NCBI RefSeq assembly: GCF_008629685.1 | Contig: NZ_VWSF01000017.1 | Span: forward strand, 82,005-146,004 | Direction of reading: 5' to 3' | DNA length: 64,000 bases | From: Adhaeribacter rhizoryzae | GTDB taxonomy: Bacteria; Bacteroidota; Bacteroidia; Cytophagales; Hymenobacteraceae | The notes under the pieces: model-generated | Seen by the model: only the letters and a program-made list of their open reading frames with translations | Databases searched by the model: none | What the model was told of the DNA's origin: nothing | Made by a program: the position numbers and the translations under genes | Shown: positions 18,227-27,124 of the stretch, in pieces | Layout of the letters: each line of letters opens with the position of its first letter | How positions within the stretch are numbered: position 1 is the first letter of the stretch

Positions 18227-18664
18227 GCTTTATTAGCGGCTTAAACAAAATATTTAACCTGTACTTACTGAATAAGAACCTGTTGAATTTAATACCTTAA
18301 TTTAACCAAGTTTATTTAAAACTTTTTTAATTATTTTCGGTTAAAGGCATTGCCACAGGTGTAAGTTTTAGTTGGCGATCTTCCAGATTATACCAGGTTA
18401 ACTCTATTGGCTTAATATAAAGTGGTTTATTTTTCTGAAAAGAATTCCAGCGTTATAATCTTTAAAAGATTGGTTATTTAATTTTTGCTTTTAACCGAAG
18501 TAAGAATTAAAGCCCTGCTTTAAAGATTTTTGCCCATACCAGATTTTATTACTTTGAATTAAATAAATCAGGTAAAACCAGTACAACAATTAATAATTTG
18601 GCTATTTCAATACGATTTCAGCCATCCGATATAATTAGTTTTTACTATTCTAAAAACAATTCAC
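18227..18664. other. intergenic region ahead of the inositol phosphate synthase gene
   Basis: 438 bp, AT-rich, no coding frame. Presumably holds a promoter for the synthase. A TAATTTGG sequence near 18594 resembles a -7 box but has one base too few between TA and TTTG, so I do not call it. Confidence 0.4.
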
Positions 18665-19990
18665 ATGCATAATACCATAGAAAAAGCAACAGGAAAGCTT
18701 GGTATCTTAACTCCTGGTTTAGGTGCGGTAGCTACTACGCTTATTGCCGGTGTAGAAGCCGTTAAGAAGAATCTGGCGCAACCCGTTGGTTCTTTAACCC
18801 AAATGGGAAATATCCGGTTAGGAAAAAGAACCGAAAACCGCTTTCCTAAAATTAAAGATTTTGTGCCACTGGCCGACCTGAATGATATTGTTTTTGGAGG
18901 CTGGGATGTGTATAACGACAACGTGTTTGAAGCTGCCCTGAAGGCCAAGGTAATTGAGCCCATGATGTTGCACGCCGTTAAGTCGGAGCTGGAAGCTATT
19001 AAGCCCATGAAAGCGGTTTTTGACCGTTCTTATGTATCTAACCTCGATGGCGACCACATTAAGCAAGCCGCTACCAAAGCCGACCTGGCTAAAATGGTAA
19101 TGGACGACATCGAGAATTTTAAAGAAGCCAACGATTGCGCGCGCATGGTAGTGGTTTGGTGCGGCTCTACCGAAATATATTTAGAGCCATCGGCGGTACA
19201 CGAAACCCTGGAAAGCTTTGAAGAAGGTTTACAGAATAATGATCCGGCCATTGCGCCTTCCATGATATACGCCTATGCCGCCATTAAACTGGGCGTTCCG
19301 TTTATGAACGGCGCACCTAATTTAACCTGCGATATTCCGGCCCTGATTGAACTGGCTAAACAAACCGGTACGCCAATTGGTGGTAAAGATTTTAAAACTG
19401 GCCAAACCCTCATGAAAACCATTCTGGCTCCTGGCCTGCAGGCCAGGGCTTTGGGTGTAAGAGGTTGGTTTTCTTCTAATATTCTGGGTAACCGCGATGG
19501 TTATGTGCTGGACCATCCGGAAAATTTTAAAACCAAAGAAGTATCTAAACTAAGCGTGCTGGAAGATATTTTTCAGCCCGAAATGAACCCGGAACTGTAC
19601 GGCGAAATCTACCATAAAGTAAGAATTAACTATTATCCGCCGGCCGGCGATAACAAAGAAAGCTGGGATAATATTGATATTTTTGGCTGGATGGGTTACC
19701 AAATGCAAATAAAGGTAAACTTCTTGTGCCGCGATTCTATTCTGGCCGCTCCGCTGGTATTGGATTTAGCCTTGTTCAGCGATTTGGCCAAAAGAGCCGG
19801 CATGTCGGGCATTCAGGAGTGGTTATCTTTTTACTTTAAATCGCCCCAAACAGCCCCCGGCCTTAATCCTGAGCACGATATTTTTAAGCAATTAATTAAA
19901 ATGCAGAATACCCTGCGCCACATGATGGGTGAGGACCTTATTACGCATCTGGGTTTAGAATATTACCAGGATTTAACCGAAGCGTTGTAA
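18665..19990 (+). CDS. ino1: inositol-3-phosphate synthase
   Basis: 441 residues, the size of bacterial myo-inositol-1-phosphate synthases. Rossmann NAD site: KLGILTPGLGAVATTLIAG. Family motifs: FGGWDVYNDNVFEAAL, VVVWCGSTEIYLEPS, the active-site segment GVPFMNGAPNLTCDIPALIE, IGGKDFKTGQTLMKTILAPG with catalytic Lys residues, and the core DSILAAPLVLDLALFSDLA. It converts glucose 6-phosphate to inositol 3-phosphate with internal NAD recycling, in the cytoplasm. In Bacteroidota the product can feed inositol lipids or compatible solutes; the window has no inositol-lipid genes. A very strong terminator follows. Confidence 0.93.
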   Translation: MHNTIEKATGKLGILTPGLGAVATTLIAGVEAVKKNLAQPVGSLTQMGNIRLGKRTENRFPKIKDFVPLADLNDIVFGGWDVYNDNVFEAALKAKVIEPMMLHAVKSELEAIKPMKAVFDRSYVSNLDGDHIKQAATKADLAKMVMDDIENFKEANDCARMVVVWCGSTEIYLEPSAVHETLESFEEGLQNNDPAIAPSMIYAYAAIKLGVPFMNGAPNLTCDIPALIELAKQTGTPIGGKDFKTGQTLMKTILAPGLQARALGVRGWFSSNILGNRDGYVLDHPENFKTKEVSKLSVLEDIFQPEMNPELYGEIYHKVRINYYPPAGDNKESWDNIDIFGWMGYQMQIKVNFLCRDSILAAPLVLDLALFSDLAKRAGMSGIQEWLSFYFKSPQTAPGLNPEHDIFKQLIKMQNTLRHMMGEDLITHLGLEYYQDLTEAL

Positions 19991-20013
19991 AAGACTAAAG
20001 TTATTCTGTTTTT

Positions 20014-20075
20014 AAGCAGGCAAAGTATTCTGATTATTTTAATAGCCAGAATACTTTGCCTGCTTTTGTTTTATT
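20014..20075 (+). terminator. strong Rho-independent terminator of ino1
   Basis: Perfect 19-bp stem from AAGCAGGCAAAGTATTCTG at 20014-20032 to its complement at 20047-20065, 14-nt loop, then TTGTTTTATTT. It is 23 bp after the ino1 stop. Confidence 0.92.
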
Positions 20076-20160
20076 TGCCATTAACCAACTACTAAAAAAA
20101 ATTGATTAGGTTTATGTGCCCACCCTAGTATTAAGAATATTGGTTTAGGTCTTTAAAATC

Positions 20161-20229
20161 CATACCTGTCATTCAGGAGGAAACTATTTAGCAACTAGCT
20201 ACATAGGTTCCTCCTGAATGACAAATGTG
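20161..20229. repeat. REP-like palindrome, copy 1 of 3
   Basis: 69-bp inverted repeat. Arms TGTCATTCAGGAGGAA (20167-20182) and TTCCTCCTGAATGACA (20208-20223) are perfect complements; 25 bp lie between them and 6 bp flank each arm. The same 69-bp layout recurs at 39729 and 47872. Copy 1 has the most diverged centre and outer flanks. It lies between ino1 and the ABC operon. Confidence 0.85.
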
Positions 20230-20472
20230 GGTTACTTATACTTTTATTCTTTTACTTTTGCGTATTTTCTTTTTGCATAACCATAGGTATTTAAAATCTA
20301 CTCTTCCTTTCCTATAAATATTCCTTCTTTATATAAAAACCGTTCTTCTTCAAGTAAAATATTTTCGTTGCGGTTTGAGCCAGTCTGGTTGGTTTATAAG
20401 CAGGATTGGTCGATATTTTTTCTGAATAAAGCGGGATAAGGTTAGCCTTGTATAACCAAACCCCTTTTACGG

Positions 20473-21339
20473 ATGATTCAGTTAAACAACTTTTGTTACC
20501 GCTACTCCCGTAACCAGGAGCTGTTTCGGGGCTTAAACCTGACGCTGCAGTCGGGGCAGATTTACGGTTTGCTCGGCAAAAACGGCGCAGGTAAATCTAC
20601 GCTAATCAAAAATATTGGCGGTCTTTTATTCCCGACAACCGGCCAGGTTCAGGTTTTTGGTCAGGAGTCCCGGTTAAGGCAAGTCAATTTTCTGAAGGAT
20701 ATATTTTTTATTCCGGAAGAATGTTATTTGCCCAACCTGACGGTAAAAGAATTTATTCAGGTTTACGCACCCTTTTACCCCAACTTCGATTTAACGCAGT
20801 ACCAAAGTTATTTAGATTTATTTGGCATTGCACCCAGCCGGAAATTACGGTCTCTATCTTACGGCCAGAAAAAGAAAACCCTGATTGGCTTTGCCCTTGC
20901 TACCAATACCCGCGTGCTTATTCTGGACGAGCCCACCAATGGCTTAGATATTCCGGCCAAAGGAATTTTCCGGAACATGATAAAAGATGCCTTTAAACCC
21001 GACCGGCTGGTAATTATTTCGTCGCATCAGGTGCGTGATTTAGATGAACTGATTAGCAGCCTCATTATTCTGGACCAAGGCAAAGTACTTTTGCATGCCG
21101 CGAAAGATGAAATTCTGCAACGGTTAATTTTTGGCATTTCGCCGGCTTCATTACCCGAAACGGCGGTGCTTTACCAGGAAAAATCACCCGCCGGCTGGCC
21201 TTACATTGCTAAAAATACTTCCGGCCAGAAGACTTACCTCGACATGGAACTGCTTTTTAATGCCTTGCTGGAAAATAATGCGGCTTTACAACCAATGTTT
21301 ACCACTAACCCAAAAATACCGGCTTATGAACTTAGTTAA
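20473..21339 (+). CDS. ABC transporter ATP-binding protein
   Basis: 288 residues. Walker A GLLGKNGAGKSTLIKNIGG at ~residue 33, a Q-loop region near FIPEECYLPNLTV, the signature LSYGQKKK, Walker B VLILDEPTNGLD and the switch ISSHQVRDLDEL. It belongs to the single-domain CcmA/YtrB-like exporters that work with a separate permease. The ~70 residues after the ATPase core (EKSPAGWPYIAKN...) are a family-specific tail. The next gene, the permease, starts 14 bp inside this gene's end. Probably first gene of a five-gene operon that ends with a LytS/LytTR system. Confidence 0.92.
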   Translation: MIQLNNFCYRYSRNQELFRGLNLTLQSGQIYGLLGKNGAGKSTLIKNIGGLLFPTTGQVQVFGQESRLRQVNFLKDIFFIPEECYLPNLTVKEFIQVYAPFYPNFDLTQYQSYLDLFGIAPSRKLRSLSYGQKKKTLIGFALATNTRVLILDEPTNGLDIPAKGIFRNMIKDAFKPDRLVIISSHQVRDLDELISSLIILDQGKVLLHAAKDEILQRLIFGISPASLPETAVLYQEKSPAGWPYIAKNTSGQKTYLDMELLFNALLENNAALQPMFTTNPKIPAYELS

Positions 21340-22084
21340 TTTAACCTTGCTCCTGAAGCGCCAGTTAAAGGAGCAATCTCAGCTTTATTTATTGGGCAGC
21401 CTGGTATTATTTGGCTTGCTGGCAACGCTGTTTTTAATAGTACACCACTGGCGCGACAGCTTTGGCGGAGCCGTACAAAACGGCGTTTTTCTGATTGGTT
21501 TATTTGGGAGCGGCGGCATATTTACCGCTACCATGTTCCAGGAATTTTCGGAATCCGCCAAAGGCATCTGGCTCTTAAGCATTCCGGCTACCGCCGCCGA
21601 AAAAATAGCTGCGGCCATCTTGTTATCGGGCTTTGCTTTTTTAGTGGCGTATTTAGGTATTTATTACCTGACCGATGGATTGTATACGCTGTTAACTTAC
21701 CAAAAATACGGAACCACGCCGCTGAATTTATTTCGGAATGGATTTTACTGGTTAGTGTGCGCGTACTTTTTGTTTAACGGCATTATTTTACTGGGCAGCG
21801 TTTATTTTACCAAGCTAAGTTTCGTTAAAACGCTGCTGGTTTTACTACTGGTGCTGGTTTTCCTGAATTATGCTAATAATTTCCTGATGGGAATAATTTC
21901 AGGCATCCCGAATATTAATTCCAGTACGCCGCTCAGTGGTTTTCAGTTCGAGCACCAGGGCGAGAATATTTACGTGAACCTTCCCGAAAACATAGATAGC
22001 ATAAGCAATATTTTTGCCCGGGCAGTATTACCGCTAATTTTTTGGAGCATTACCTGGCTGCGCTTCCGGGAAAAAGAAGTTTAA
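21326..22084 (+). CDS. ABC transporter permease-like membrane protein
   Basis: 252 residues from the ATG at 21326, which starts within the last codons of the ATPase gene (14-bp overlap). The open frame extends further upstream, but that part overlaps the ATPase and lacks membrane character, so I took MNLVNLTLLLKRQLKEQ as the start. Six membrane segments can be seen, at roughly residues 22-42, 56-74, 94-118, 140-165, 172-190 and 228-246. A soluble loop between segments 5 and 6 (GIPNINSSTPLSGFQFEHQG) faces outward. It partners the ATPase; the transported substrate is unknown. Confidence 0.82.
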   Translation: MNLVNLTLLLKRQLKEQSQLYLLGSLVLFGLLATLFLIVHHWRDSFGGAVQNGVFLIGLFGSGGIFTATMFQEFSESAKGIWLLSIPATAAEKIAAAILLSGFAFLVAYLGIYYLTDGLYTLLTYQKYGTTPLNLFRNGFYWLVCAYFLFNGIILLGSVYFTKLSFVKTLLVLLLVLVFLNYANNFLMGIISGIPNINSSTPLSGFQFEHQGENIYVNLPENIDSISNIFARAVLPLIFWSITWLRFREKEV

Positions 22085-22096
22085 AACATCTGCCAC

Positions 22097-22807
22097 ATGA
22101 AAAAAAGTAATATTGCTTTGCTGGGTTTAGCCTTAATATTTACCGCGGGTATGCTCACTACCGGTTTTATCCTGAAAAAAGAAGCCGCCAAAATAAATTT
22201 AAACGACCCGCTCCGGAATTATGAAACTACTCCAACGGCGGCTTTCAAAGTTTTAAAAATTAGCGGCAGCAACGGTTATCCCATCCACATTCAGTACGAT
22301 ACTGGTAATAGCCTGACGGTTTTACGAAGGAGAAAAAGTTTTCTAAAGGCCAAAAACACGGCCGATACGCTGGAAATAATTTTTTCGGGTGCCAATATTC
22401 CGCTGGATGAAGCTAGTAAAAATACCACCCCCGCCGGTATAATTATTAAAACCAATGCGGTAAATAAAATAGCTAACCAAAATACTTTCGTCCGGATTAT
22501 AGATTTTAGGAAAACTGATCTGGATTTGGCTTTAAGCGGCCAGGCGGTGGCTACTTTTAGTAACTGCCAATTTCCGGCGCTAAATATTAGGGCCACCGGC
22601 CAGAGCCGATTTGGCTTCGATGGGCAAAATATTGCTGATAACTTTAATTTAAACCTACAAAACAGTACAATCGGCTTTCTCAAAAATATTCAGTTTGCGG
22701 TTTTGCAGCACCAGGTTGGCGATAGTGCCGCGGTGGTATTATCGAATCAAGTTATGGCCCAGGTTTTTAACCAAGGGCAAAAAAAGCTAATGCAACCAAC
22801 TAAATAA
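22097..22807 (+). CDS. GIN/DUF2807-like secreted protein
   Basis: 236 residues. An uncleaved or slowly cleaved N-terminal segment (IALLGLALIFTAGMLTTGFI) anchors it. The rest is beta-rich with the repeating 'Lal.SGqa.atf.nc.f..LnirATGqs' pattern seen in GIN-domain (DUF2807) beta-helices, namely residues ~150-215. It lacks the 'g..v.GsG' start of classic GIN domains, so this is a structural impression and moderately uncertain. Lies 12 bp after the permease gene and 109 bp ahead of the histidine kinase gene. Confidence 0.65.
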   Translation: MKKSNIALLGLALIFTAGMLTTGFILKKEAAKINLNDPLRNYETTPTAAFKVLKISGSNGYPIHIQYDTGNSLTVLRRRKSFLKAKNTADTLEIIFSGANIPLDEASKNTTPAGIIIKTNAVNKIANQNTFVRIIDFRKTDLDLALSGQAVATFSNCQFPALNIRATGQSRFGFDGQNIADNFNLNLQNSTIGFLKNIQFAVLQHQVGDSAAVVLSNQVMAQVFNQGQKKLMQPTK

Positions 22808-22916
22808 TTTTTCTATTATCTTAAGTTTTGCCTTTTTCAGAATTTATAAATTTAGACAATTCAGATATTTATACTGGTTAATACCTAATTTAAATTATTT
22901 TACGGCCAATCTGCTC

Positions 22917-24029
22917 ATGCGCCTGCCCCTGGACACTTTACTACTGAAAAGACAAATTAAACCAAGTTGGCGCATTGCGTCGCATGTACTTTTCTGGCTG
23001 GTATTTTTTGGCAGCATCTGGCATTTTAATTCTATATCGTTTAATCCTTACCGCAATTCGCCGCTGGTTTACCTGAGTCCGTTGCGCGGAACCATTACCC
23101 TTATCCTGATTTATTACCCGTTGGTGTATGGGGTTGGGTTAAAACTTATTCCGAAAAAAAAGTGGTTGGCGGTTATAGCGGCTAGTCTGGCCCTTTTAAT
23201 AAGCTTTACCTTTATTGATTACATTGCCGAAATGTTAATCTTAAACCTGTGCCAGCCCTGCCGCGAGGCCGTGCAAACCCAAACTAAATATTACGGATAT
23301 TTACAACGTGGCTGGTTGGCGGTAGTATCGTCGCGGGTAGTAAGCTTAGGGGTTTTATTCGGGCTTATTGTGTATATAACGCCGGCCATCGCCATAAAAG
23401 CCGGCCTGGAATACCACCGGCAGTATATTCAGAACCTGAAGCTAAACCGCGACAATATTCAGTTAGAACTCAACTTTTTAAAAGCCCAACTAAATCCGCA
23501 TTTTTTATTTAATACCTTAAATAATTTGTACGGCTTAATTATTCATGGCCGCAACGAACAGTCGGCCGAAACTGTGGCCCGGCTTTCGGACTTTATGCGG
23601 TATACTTTGTACGATTCGGCGGAAGATAAAATTGCGCTAAACAAAGAAGTAAGTTTAATTAAGAATTACCTGGAACTGGAAAAACTGCGGCTAAATTATA
23701 CCCCGGTTTGTTTTGAATATGTTATTGATAATCAGGTGTATATTGTGCCGCCTTTATTGTTTATGCCGCTCATCGAAAATGCTTTTAAGTACAACCTGGA
23801 TGCGCCGCAATCGCCGGCCATTCACATTAAATTAACGGTTCAGGACCATGTATTGCACTTTTGTTGCCAAAACAGTTTTGAACCGCAGCGGGCAAAAAAC
23901 CAAACCGGCGGCATTGGCTTGGCAAACCTGCAAAAGCGACTGGCAATTTATTATCCGGGCAAGCACACGTACCATACCCAAATTAACGGAACCGCCTACG
24001 AAACCCAGCTAACCATAAATCTTGCATGA
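22917..24029 (+). CDS. LytS-family sensor histidine kinase
   Basis: 370 residues. Four membrane segments at about 22-38, 56-76, 83-108 and 133-160 make the whole sensor; there is no separate extracytoplasmic domain. The cytoplasmic part is a His_kinase (PF06580) core: ELNFLKAQLNPHFLFNTLNN with His195, MPLIENAFKY (N box, Asn288), and GGIGLANLQKRL (G box). It phosphorylates the LytTR regulator encoded by the next gene, with which it overlaps by 4 bp (ATGA). Such pairs in Bacteroidota often control a neighbouring ABC transporter or surface gene; here the ABC/GIN genes just upstream are the likely partners. Confidence 0.9.
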   Translation: MRLPLDTLLLKRQIKPSWRIASHVLFWLVFFGSIWHFNSISFNPYRNSPLVYLSPLRGTITLILIYYPLVYGVGLKLIPKKKWLAVIAASLALLISFTFIDYIAEMLILNLCQPCREAVQTQTKYYGYLQRGWLAVVSSRVVSLGVLFGLIVYITPAIAIKAGLEYHRQYIQNLKLNRDNIQLELNFLKAQLNPHFLFNTLNNLYGLIIHGRNEQSAETVARLSDFMRYTLYDSAEDKIALNKEVSLIKNYLELEKLRLNYTPVCFEYVIDNQVYIVPPLLFMPLIENAFKYNLDAPQSPAIHIKLTVQDHVLHFCCQNSFEPQRAKNQTGGIGLANLQKRLAIYYPGKHTYHTQINGTAYETQLTINLA

Positions 24030-24739
24030 AAATTATTCGCTGCCTGATTGTAGATGATGAGCCCTTGGCCCGGGAAATTATTCAGACGTATCTGAAGCAT
24101 ATTCCAAATTGGGAAGTGGTAAAAACTTGTATAAATGCCGAAGAAGCGTACGAGGCTTTAATGCAGAACGGGGTTGATGTCTTGTTTCTGGATATTCAGA
24201 TGCCGGTTATTTCGGGCATTGATTTTCTGCGTTCCCTTAAAAACCCGCCGCTGGTGGTTTTTACCACCGCTTACAGCCATTACGCCGTAGAAGGTTTTGC
24301 CTTACACGCCGCCGATTATTTGTTAAAACCCATTACCCTAAGCCGGTTTTTTCAGGCCGTAGAAAGGGTGCAGGAATTACTAGCTTTAAAGCAAAATCCG
24401 TTGCAATCTACTCCGGAAAAGCCTGTCTATATTTTTGTAAAGCACAACGGCCGCTTAATAAAAATATACTTCGATGAAATCCAATACATCCGGGCGGAGA
24501 AAGATTTTAGTACTGTTTACCTGACAGATAAAAAATTATTGCTGAGTATGCATTTAAAATTGCTGGAAGCTGCTTTGCCTGCAGAAATGTTTTTTCGGGT
24601 ACACCGCTCTTATATTATCAATGCGGCCAAAATAACTTCTATTTACGGTAATATGGTATTTATTGGGGATGCCGAAATTCCGATTGGCGCAAATTATAAA
24701 GAAGATCTGTACCAAAAACTGCACATCAGCGGCAGCTAA
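24026..24739 (+). CDS. LytTR-family response regulator
   Basis: 237 residues. Receiver domain 1-120: acidic pocket D10-D11, phosphoacceptor Asp56 in DVLFLDIQMP, Thr81-Thr82, and Lys102 in DYLLKP. Residues ~130-237 are a LytTR DNA-binding domain (FVKHNGRLIKIYFDEIQYI, FFRVHRSYIINAAKI, and GDAEIPIGANYKEDL), which binds DNA with beta strands. Coupled by a 4-bp overlap to the kinase gene. Likely activates or represses promoters including its own operon; no binding site is recognised. Confidence 0.92.
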   Translation: MKIIRCLIVDDEPLAREIIQTYLKHIPNWEVVKTCINAEEAYEALMQNGVDVLFLDIQMPVISGIDFLRSLKNPPLVVFTTAYSHYAVEGFALHAADYLLKPITLSRFFQAVERVQELLALKQNPLQSTPEKPVYIFVKHNGRLIKIYFDEIQYIRAEKDFSTVYLTDKKLLLSMHLKLLEAALPAEMFFRVHRSYIINAAKITSIYGNMVFIGDAEIPIGANYKEDLYQKLHISGS

Positions 24740-24810
24740 GGCTAATATTGTATGCGTATTAGTTAAAAGCCTACTTATCAAATGTGGCTGCAAAGCCTTT
24801 TAATGCTATA

Positions 24811-25266
24811 TTATTCGCCTACTGTAGCTAAAATTTTTCTGATGATGTTTTCAGCTATTCTGAAGTTGGTTTGCTGCACTTGTTCAAGAATGGGCGAAAG
24901 CTTTTCTATAAATCCTTGTTGTTTTGCTTTAACTAAAATTCCTAAACTCCCAGTAATTTTCAGGTTTAAAGATTTAGCAATTTTTCTTGCTTTCAGATCG
25001 TCCAGCACAACTACATTATCAGGTATATCAAAGGTTAATGCAATGGCACTAGCTTCTCCTCTACCTAAAATCTGTGTTAGTGTTTGTTGAAGTGCTTGGT
25101 TGCTTGCTTCTTTTATTATTAGCCAATCAGGTAGTGTTTTGCCAAATCCTTCTGCAATTTCTGTTGTAATATAAATATTTGAGTAGCAAAGCTTTAGTAG
25201 ATCTAGTTTATTTAGCTTATCCAACAAAATTAAACAACTAGTATCACAAATTATTAATTCAGGCAT
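24811..25266 (-). CDS. DUF3368 PIN-like toxin
   Basis: 151 residues, taking the ATG at 25266 (MPELIICDTSCLILLDKL), the usual family start, in place of an in-frame ATG 20 codons upstream that would overlap the antitoxin. The early acidic motif ICDTS, a middle 'LGRGEASAIALTF' and VVVLDDLKARKIAKSLNLKITGSLGIL match DUF3368, a PIN-fold family with conserved Asp/Glu for metal-dependent RNA cleavage. It overlaps the antitoxin stop by 8 bp. Acts in the cytoplasm; target RNA unknown. Confidence 0.85.
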   Translation of the reverse strand: MPELIICDTSCLILLDKLNKLDLLKLCYSNIYITTEIAEGFGKTLPDWLIIKEASNQALQQTLTQILGRGEASAIALTFDIPDNVVVLDDLKARKIAKSLNLKITGSLGILVKAKQQGFIEKLSPILEQVQQTNFRIAENIIRKILATVGE

Positions 25267-25486
25267 TGGCAATGTCGGATAGTAAATCAGCTTCTGATTT
25301 GCTGAAGACAGAAAATCCGTACACACCCATTATTTCTATGAAAGCTCTTTTAGAAAGCCCAGCTAAATCAGCGGCCTGTCCTAAAGAAAGTTTTTCCCTT
25401 TCGTATAACTCACCAGCTAAAATTACTTTTAGTTCTGATTCATTTAAATCCAGGTTTTCTGGTAAGTTTAAGTTTACGGTTCGCAT
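25259..25486 (-). CDS. UPF0175 family antitoxin
   Basis: 75 residues. The start TVNLNLPENLDL is followed by a ribbon and a short helical DNA-binding region: VILAGELYEREKLSLGQAAD, LAGLSKRAFIEIMGVYGFSV. This is the COG2886/UPF0175 pattern seen directly upstream of DUF3368 genes in many bacteria and archaea. It probably represses its own promoter and neutralises the downstream PIN-like protein. First gene of the two-gene module; the AT-rich stretch upstream should carry the operator. Confidence 0.87.
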   Translation of the reverse strand: MRTVNLNLPENLDLNESELKVILAGELYEREKLSLGQAADLAGLSKRAFIEIMGVYGFSVFSKSEADLLSDIANA

Positions 25487-25683
25487 ATTCCAGTACTTTT
25501 ATAAATATAATCGTTTTTTTTAAGTTTTGGTTTCTTCAGCCTGGGCCTAACAGGTTAGTACATGAAGTGAACAAGACGTAGCCGTTTATTAAATCAACTT
25601 TAAGCGGGTAAGCTCCCCGCTGATTTTCTACTAATTTATAGTCCGATTCACTACCTTACTGAAATTTTGATTGATATCCCAGA

Positions 25684-25719
25684 ACAGCAAAGCCCACCAG
25701 GTGAGGTAGGCTTTGCTGT
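25684..25719. terminator. hairpin, probable terminator
   Basis: ACAGCAAAGCC / GGCTTTGCTGT, an 11-bp perfect stem with 14-nt loop, followed by TTATTTTAAATC on the plus strand and preceded on the minus strand by an A/T run. It sits 33 bp beyond the kinase stop, so it most likely ends the rha operon; the T-tract is better for the opposite direction, so orientation is unsure. Confidence 0.6.
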
Positions 25720-25752
25720 TTTATTTTAAATCTTCTGCTAGAACATATGCAT

Positions 25753-27078
25753 TTACCAGATATTCAGAATCATTGCTGCGCCTAGCGCCGTGCCTTGCGA
25801 GTTCTCCGAAATTACAATATTTAAATCGGGGAAATTAGCTTGCAGCAGGTGCATGAATATTTTGTTTTTACTAAAGCCGCCATCAACCAGTAAATATTCG
25901 AAATTACTTAGGTTGTACTCACCGGCCAGGCGAATAGCTTCTACCTGGGGTTCGGTAATTTTTTGCATGAGCACGTGGTAAGCTTCTTCGTACGTTTCGA
26001 ACTGCGTTAGATCTAACTGAATGTTAAGCTTGGTGGTTTTAGTGGCCGTTAAGGTGCTATCGTCCGGCGTAACAGGTTCATCGGGTTGGGGCTTGCTATA
26101 AGCCGGATTGTAAGTAACTATTTTAAAATAATCGGCGGGTTTGTTGTAGTGGCTGGCCAATTTTTTTACCTGCTCTTCGTGCTCGTTGCCAATAAACATT
26201 CTGGACGCTTTAACCCGCTGACCGTTGTAGGTTAAAAAATTTAAACAATCCTGCTGCAGTTCTTCTTTGGTTAAATTTTCTTTGGCAAACGGATTTAAAG
26301 TAATGCCCCAAGTACCCGTAGAAAGCAATAAAAATGGATCGGTATATTTATACAAATAAGGAATCAGGGCCGAAGAACTGTCGTGTAACCCAATGCCGGC
26401 CGGTATTCTTTTCTTCCGGAAAGTGGTACCGAAGGTATTGCTTTGTTCGGTAATGCGGGGCAGTAAGCTAATAATATTTTCCTCGTAAACCCAGTTGTGA
26501 TAGCATTTGGTTTCGAAATTCCAGAGGCCGGTGTGGCAGCCAATGCTGGTGTATTCCGATACCATATTGCCCGAGAACAGGAAGGAAACATACTGCGGCA
26601 AATGGAGCGAGGTTGTTATTTTGGCGAAAAGTTCCGGCTTCTTGTATTTCAGCCAGTACAATTGCAACCCAGAATTGAGCATGCCCAAGTTAGGCGAAGC
26701 CGTAACGGTAGCAAAAGTTAATTTATCGCCGTAACGGTCGTAAAACTGTTTTTCTAAATCTTCGGGGTACGGTTTTAAGTAGGAGTAAAGGGGCGTAGCG
26801 GGTTTAAGTTGCGCATTTAAATGCACCATGCTGGCACCGTAAGTGGTAAAGTTTACCCCAACTACATCAAACCGTTCGTCGGCTTCCAGTTCTTTCCAGG
26901 TAGCCAGCAGCCAGGCGGTAAGCCTATCTACATCTTCGCAGGGATAACCGTCATCATCCAGGATTTCGGGAAACCGTGCTTCAATTTCATGAATAATATT
27001 AAAATAGTGGTCAAAGAGAATACACTTTTTATTTGTTTTGCCAATATCGAAAACTGCCACACAAGATACCATACGCAA
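25753..27078 (-). CDS. FGGY-family carbohydrate kinase, probable rhamnulokinase
   Basis: 441 residues. FGGY fold motifs: VAVFDIGKTNKKCILFDHYF for the phosphate loop, VVGVNFTTYGASMVHLN, LQLYWLKYKKPELF, TSIGCHTGLWNF, GLHDSSSALIPYL, LLLSTGTWGITLNPF, and the C-terminal LLVDGGFSKNKIFMHLL near the nucleotide site. By position in a rha operon it should phosphorylate L-rhamnulose, but sequence alone fits L-fuculokinase-type enzymes too; the role is context-based. Alternative starts at 27078 or 27072 exist. Last gene of the operon, 119 bp after rhaI. Confidence 0.85.
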   Translation of the reverse strand: MRMVSCVAVFDIGKTNKKCILFDHYFNIIHEIEARFPEILDDDGYPCEDVDRLTAWLLATWKELEADERFDVVGVNFTTYGASMVHLNAQLKPATPLYSYLKPYPEDLEKQFYDRYGDKLTFATVTASPNLGMLNSGLQLYWLKYKKPELFAKITTSLHLPQYVSFLFSGNMVSEYTSIGCHTGLWNFETKCYHNWVYEENIISLLPRITEQSNTFGTTFRKKRIPAGIGLHDSSSALIPYLYKYTDPFLLLSTGTWGITLNPFAKENLTKEELQQDCLNFLTYNGQRVKASRMFIGNEHEEQVKKLASHYNKPADYFKIVTYNPAYSKPQPDEPVTPDDSTLTATKTTKLNIQLDLTQFETYEEAYHVLMQKITEPQVEAIRLAGEYNLSNFEYLLVDGGFSKNKIFMHLLQANFPDLNIVISENSQGTALGAAMILNIW

Positions 27079-27124
27079 TCGGGTGTTTAAAAATAGTGGA
27101 TAATTAAGAACGGGATATTAATGG

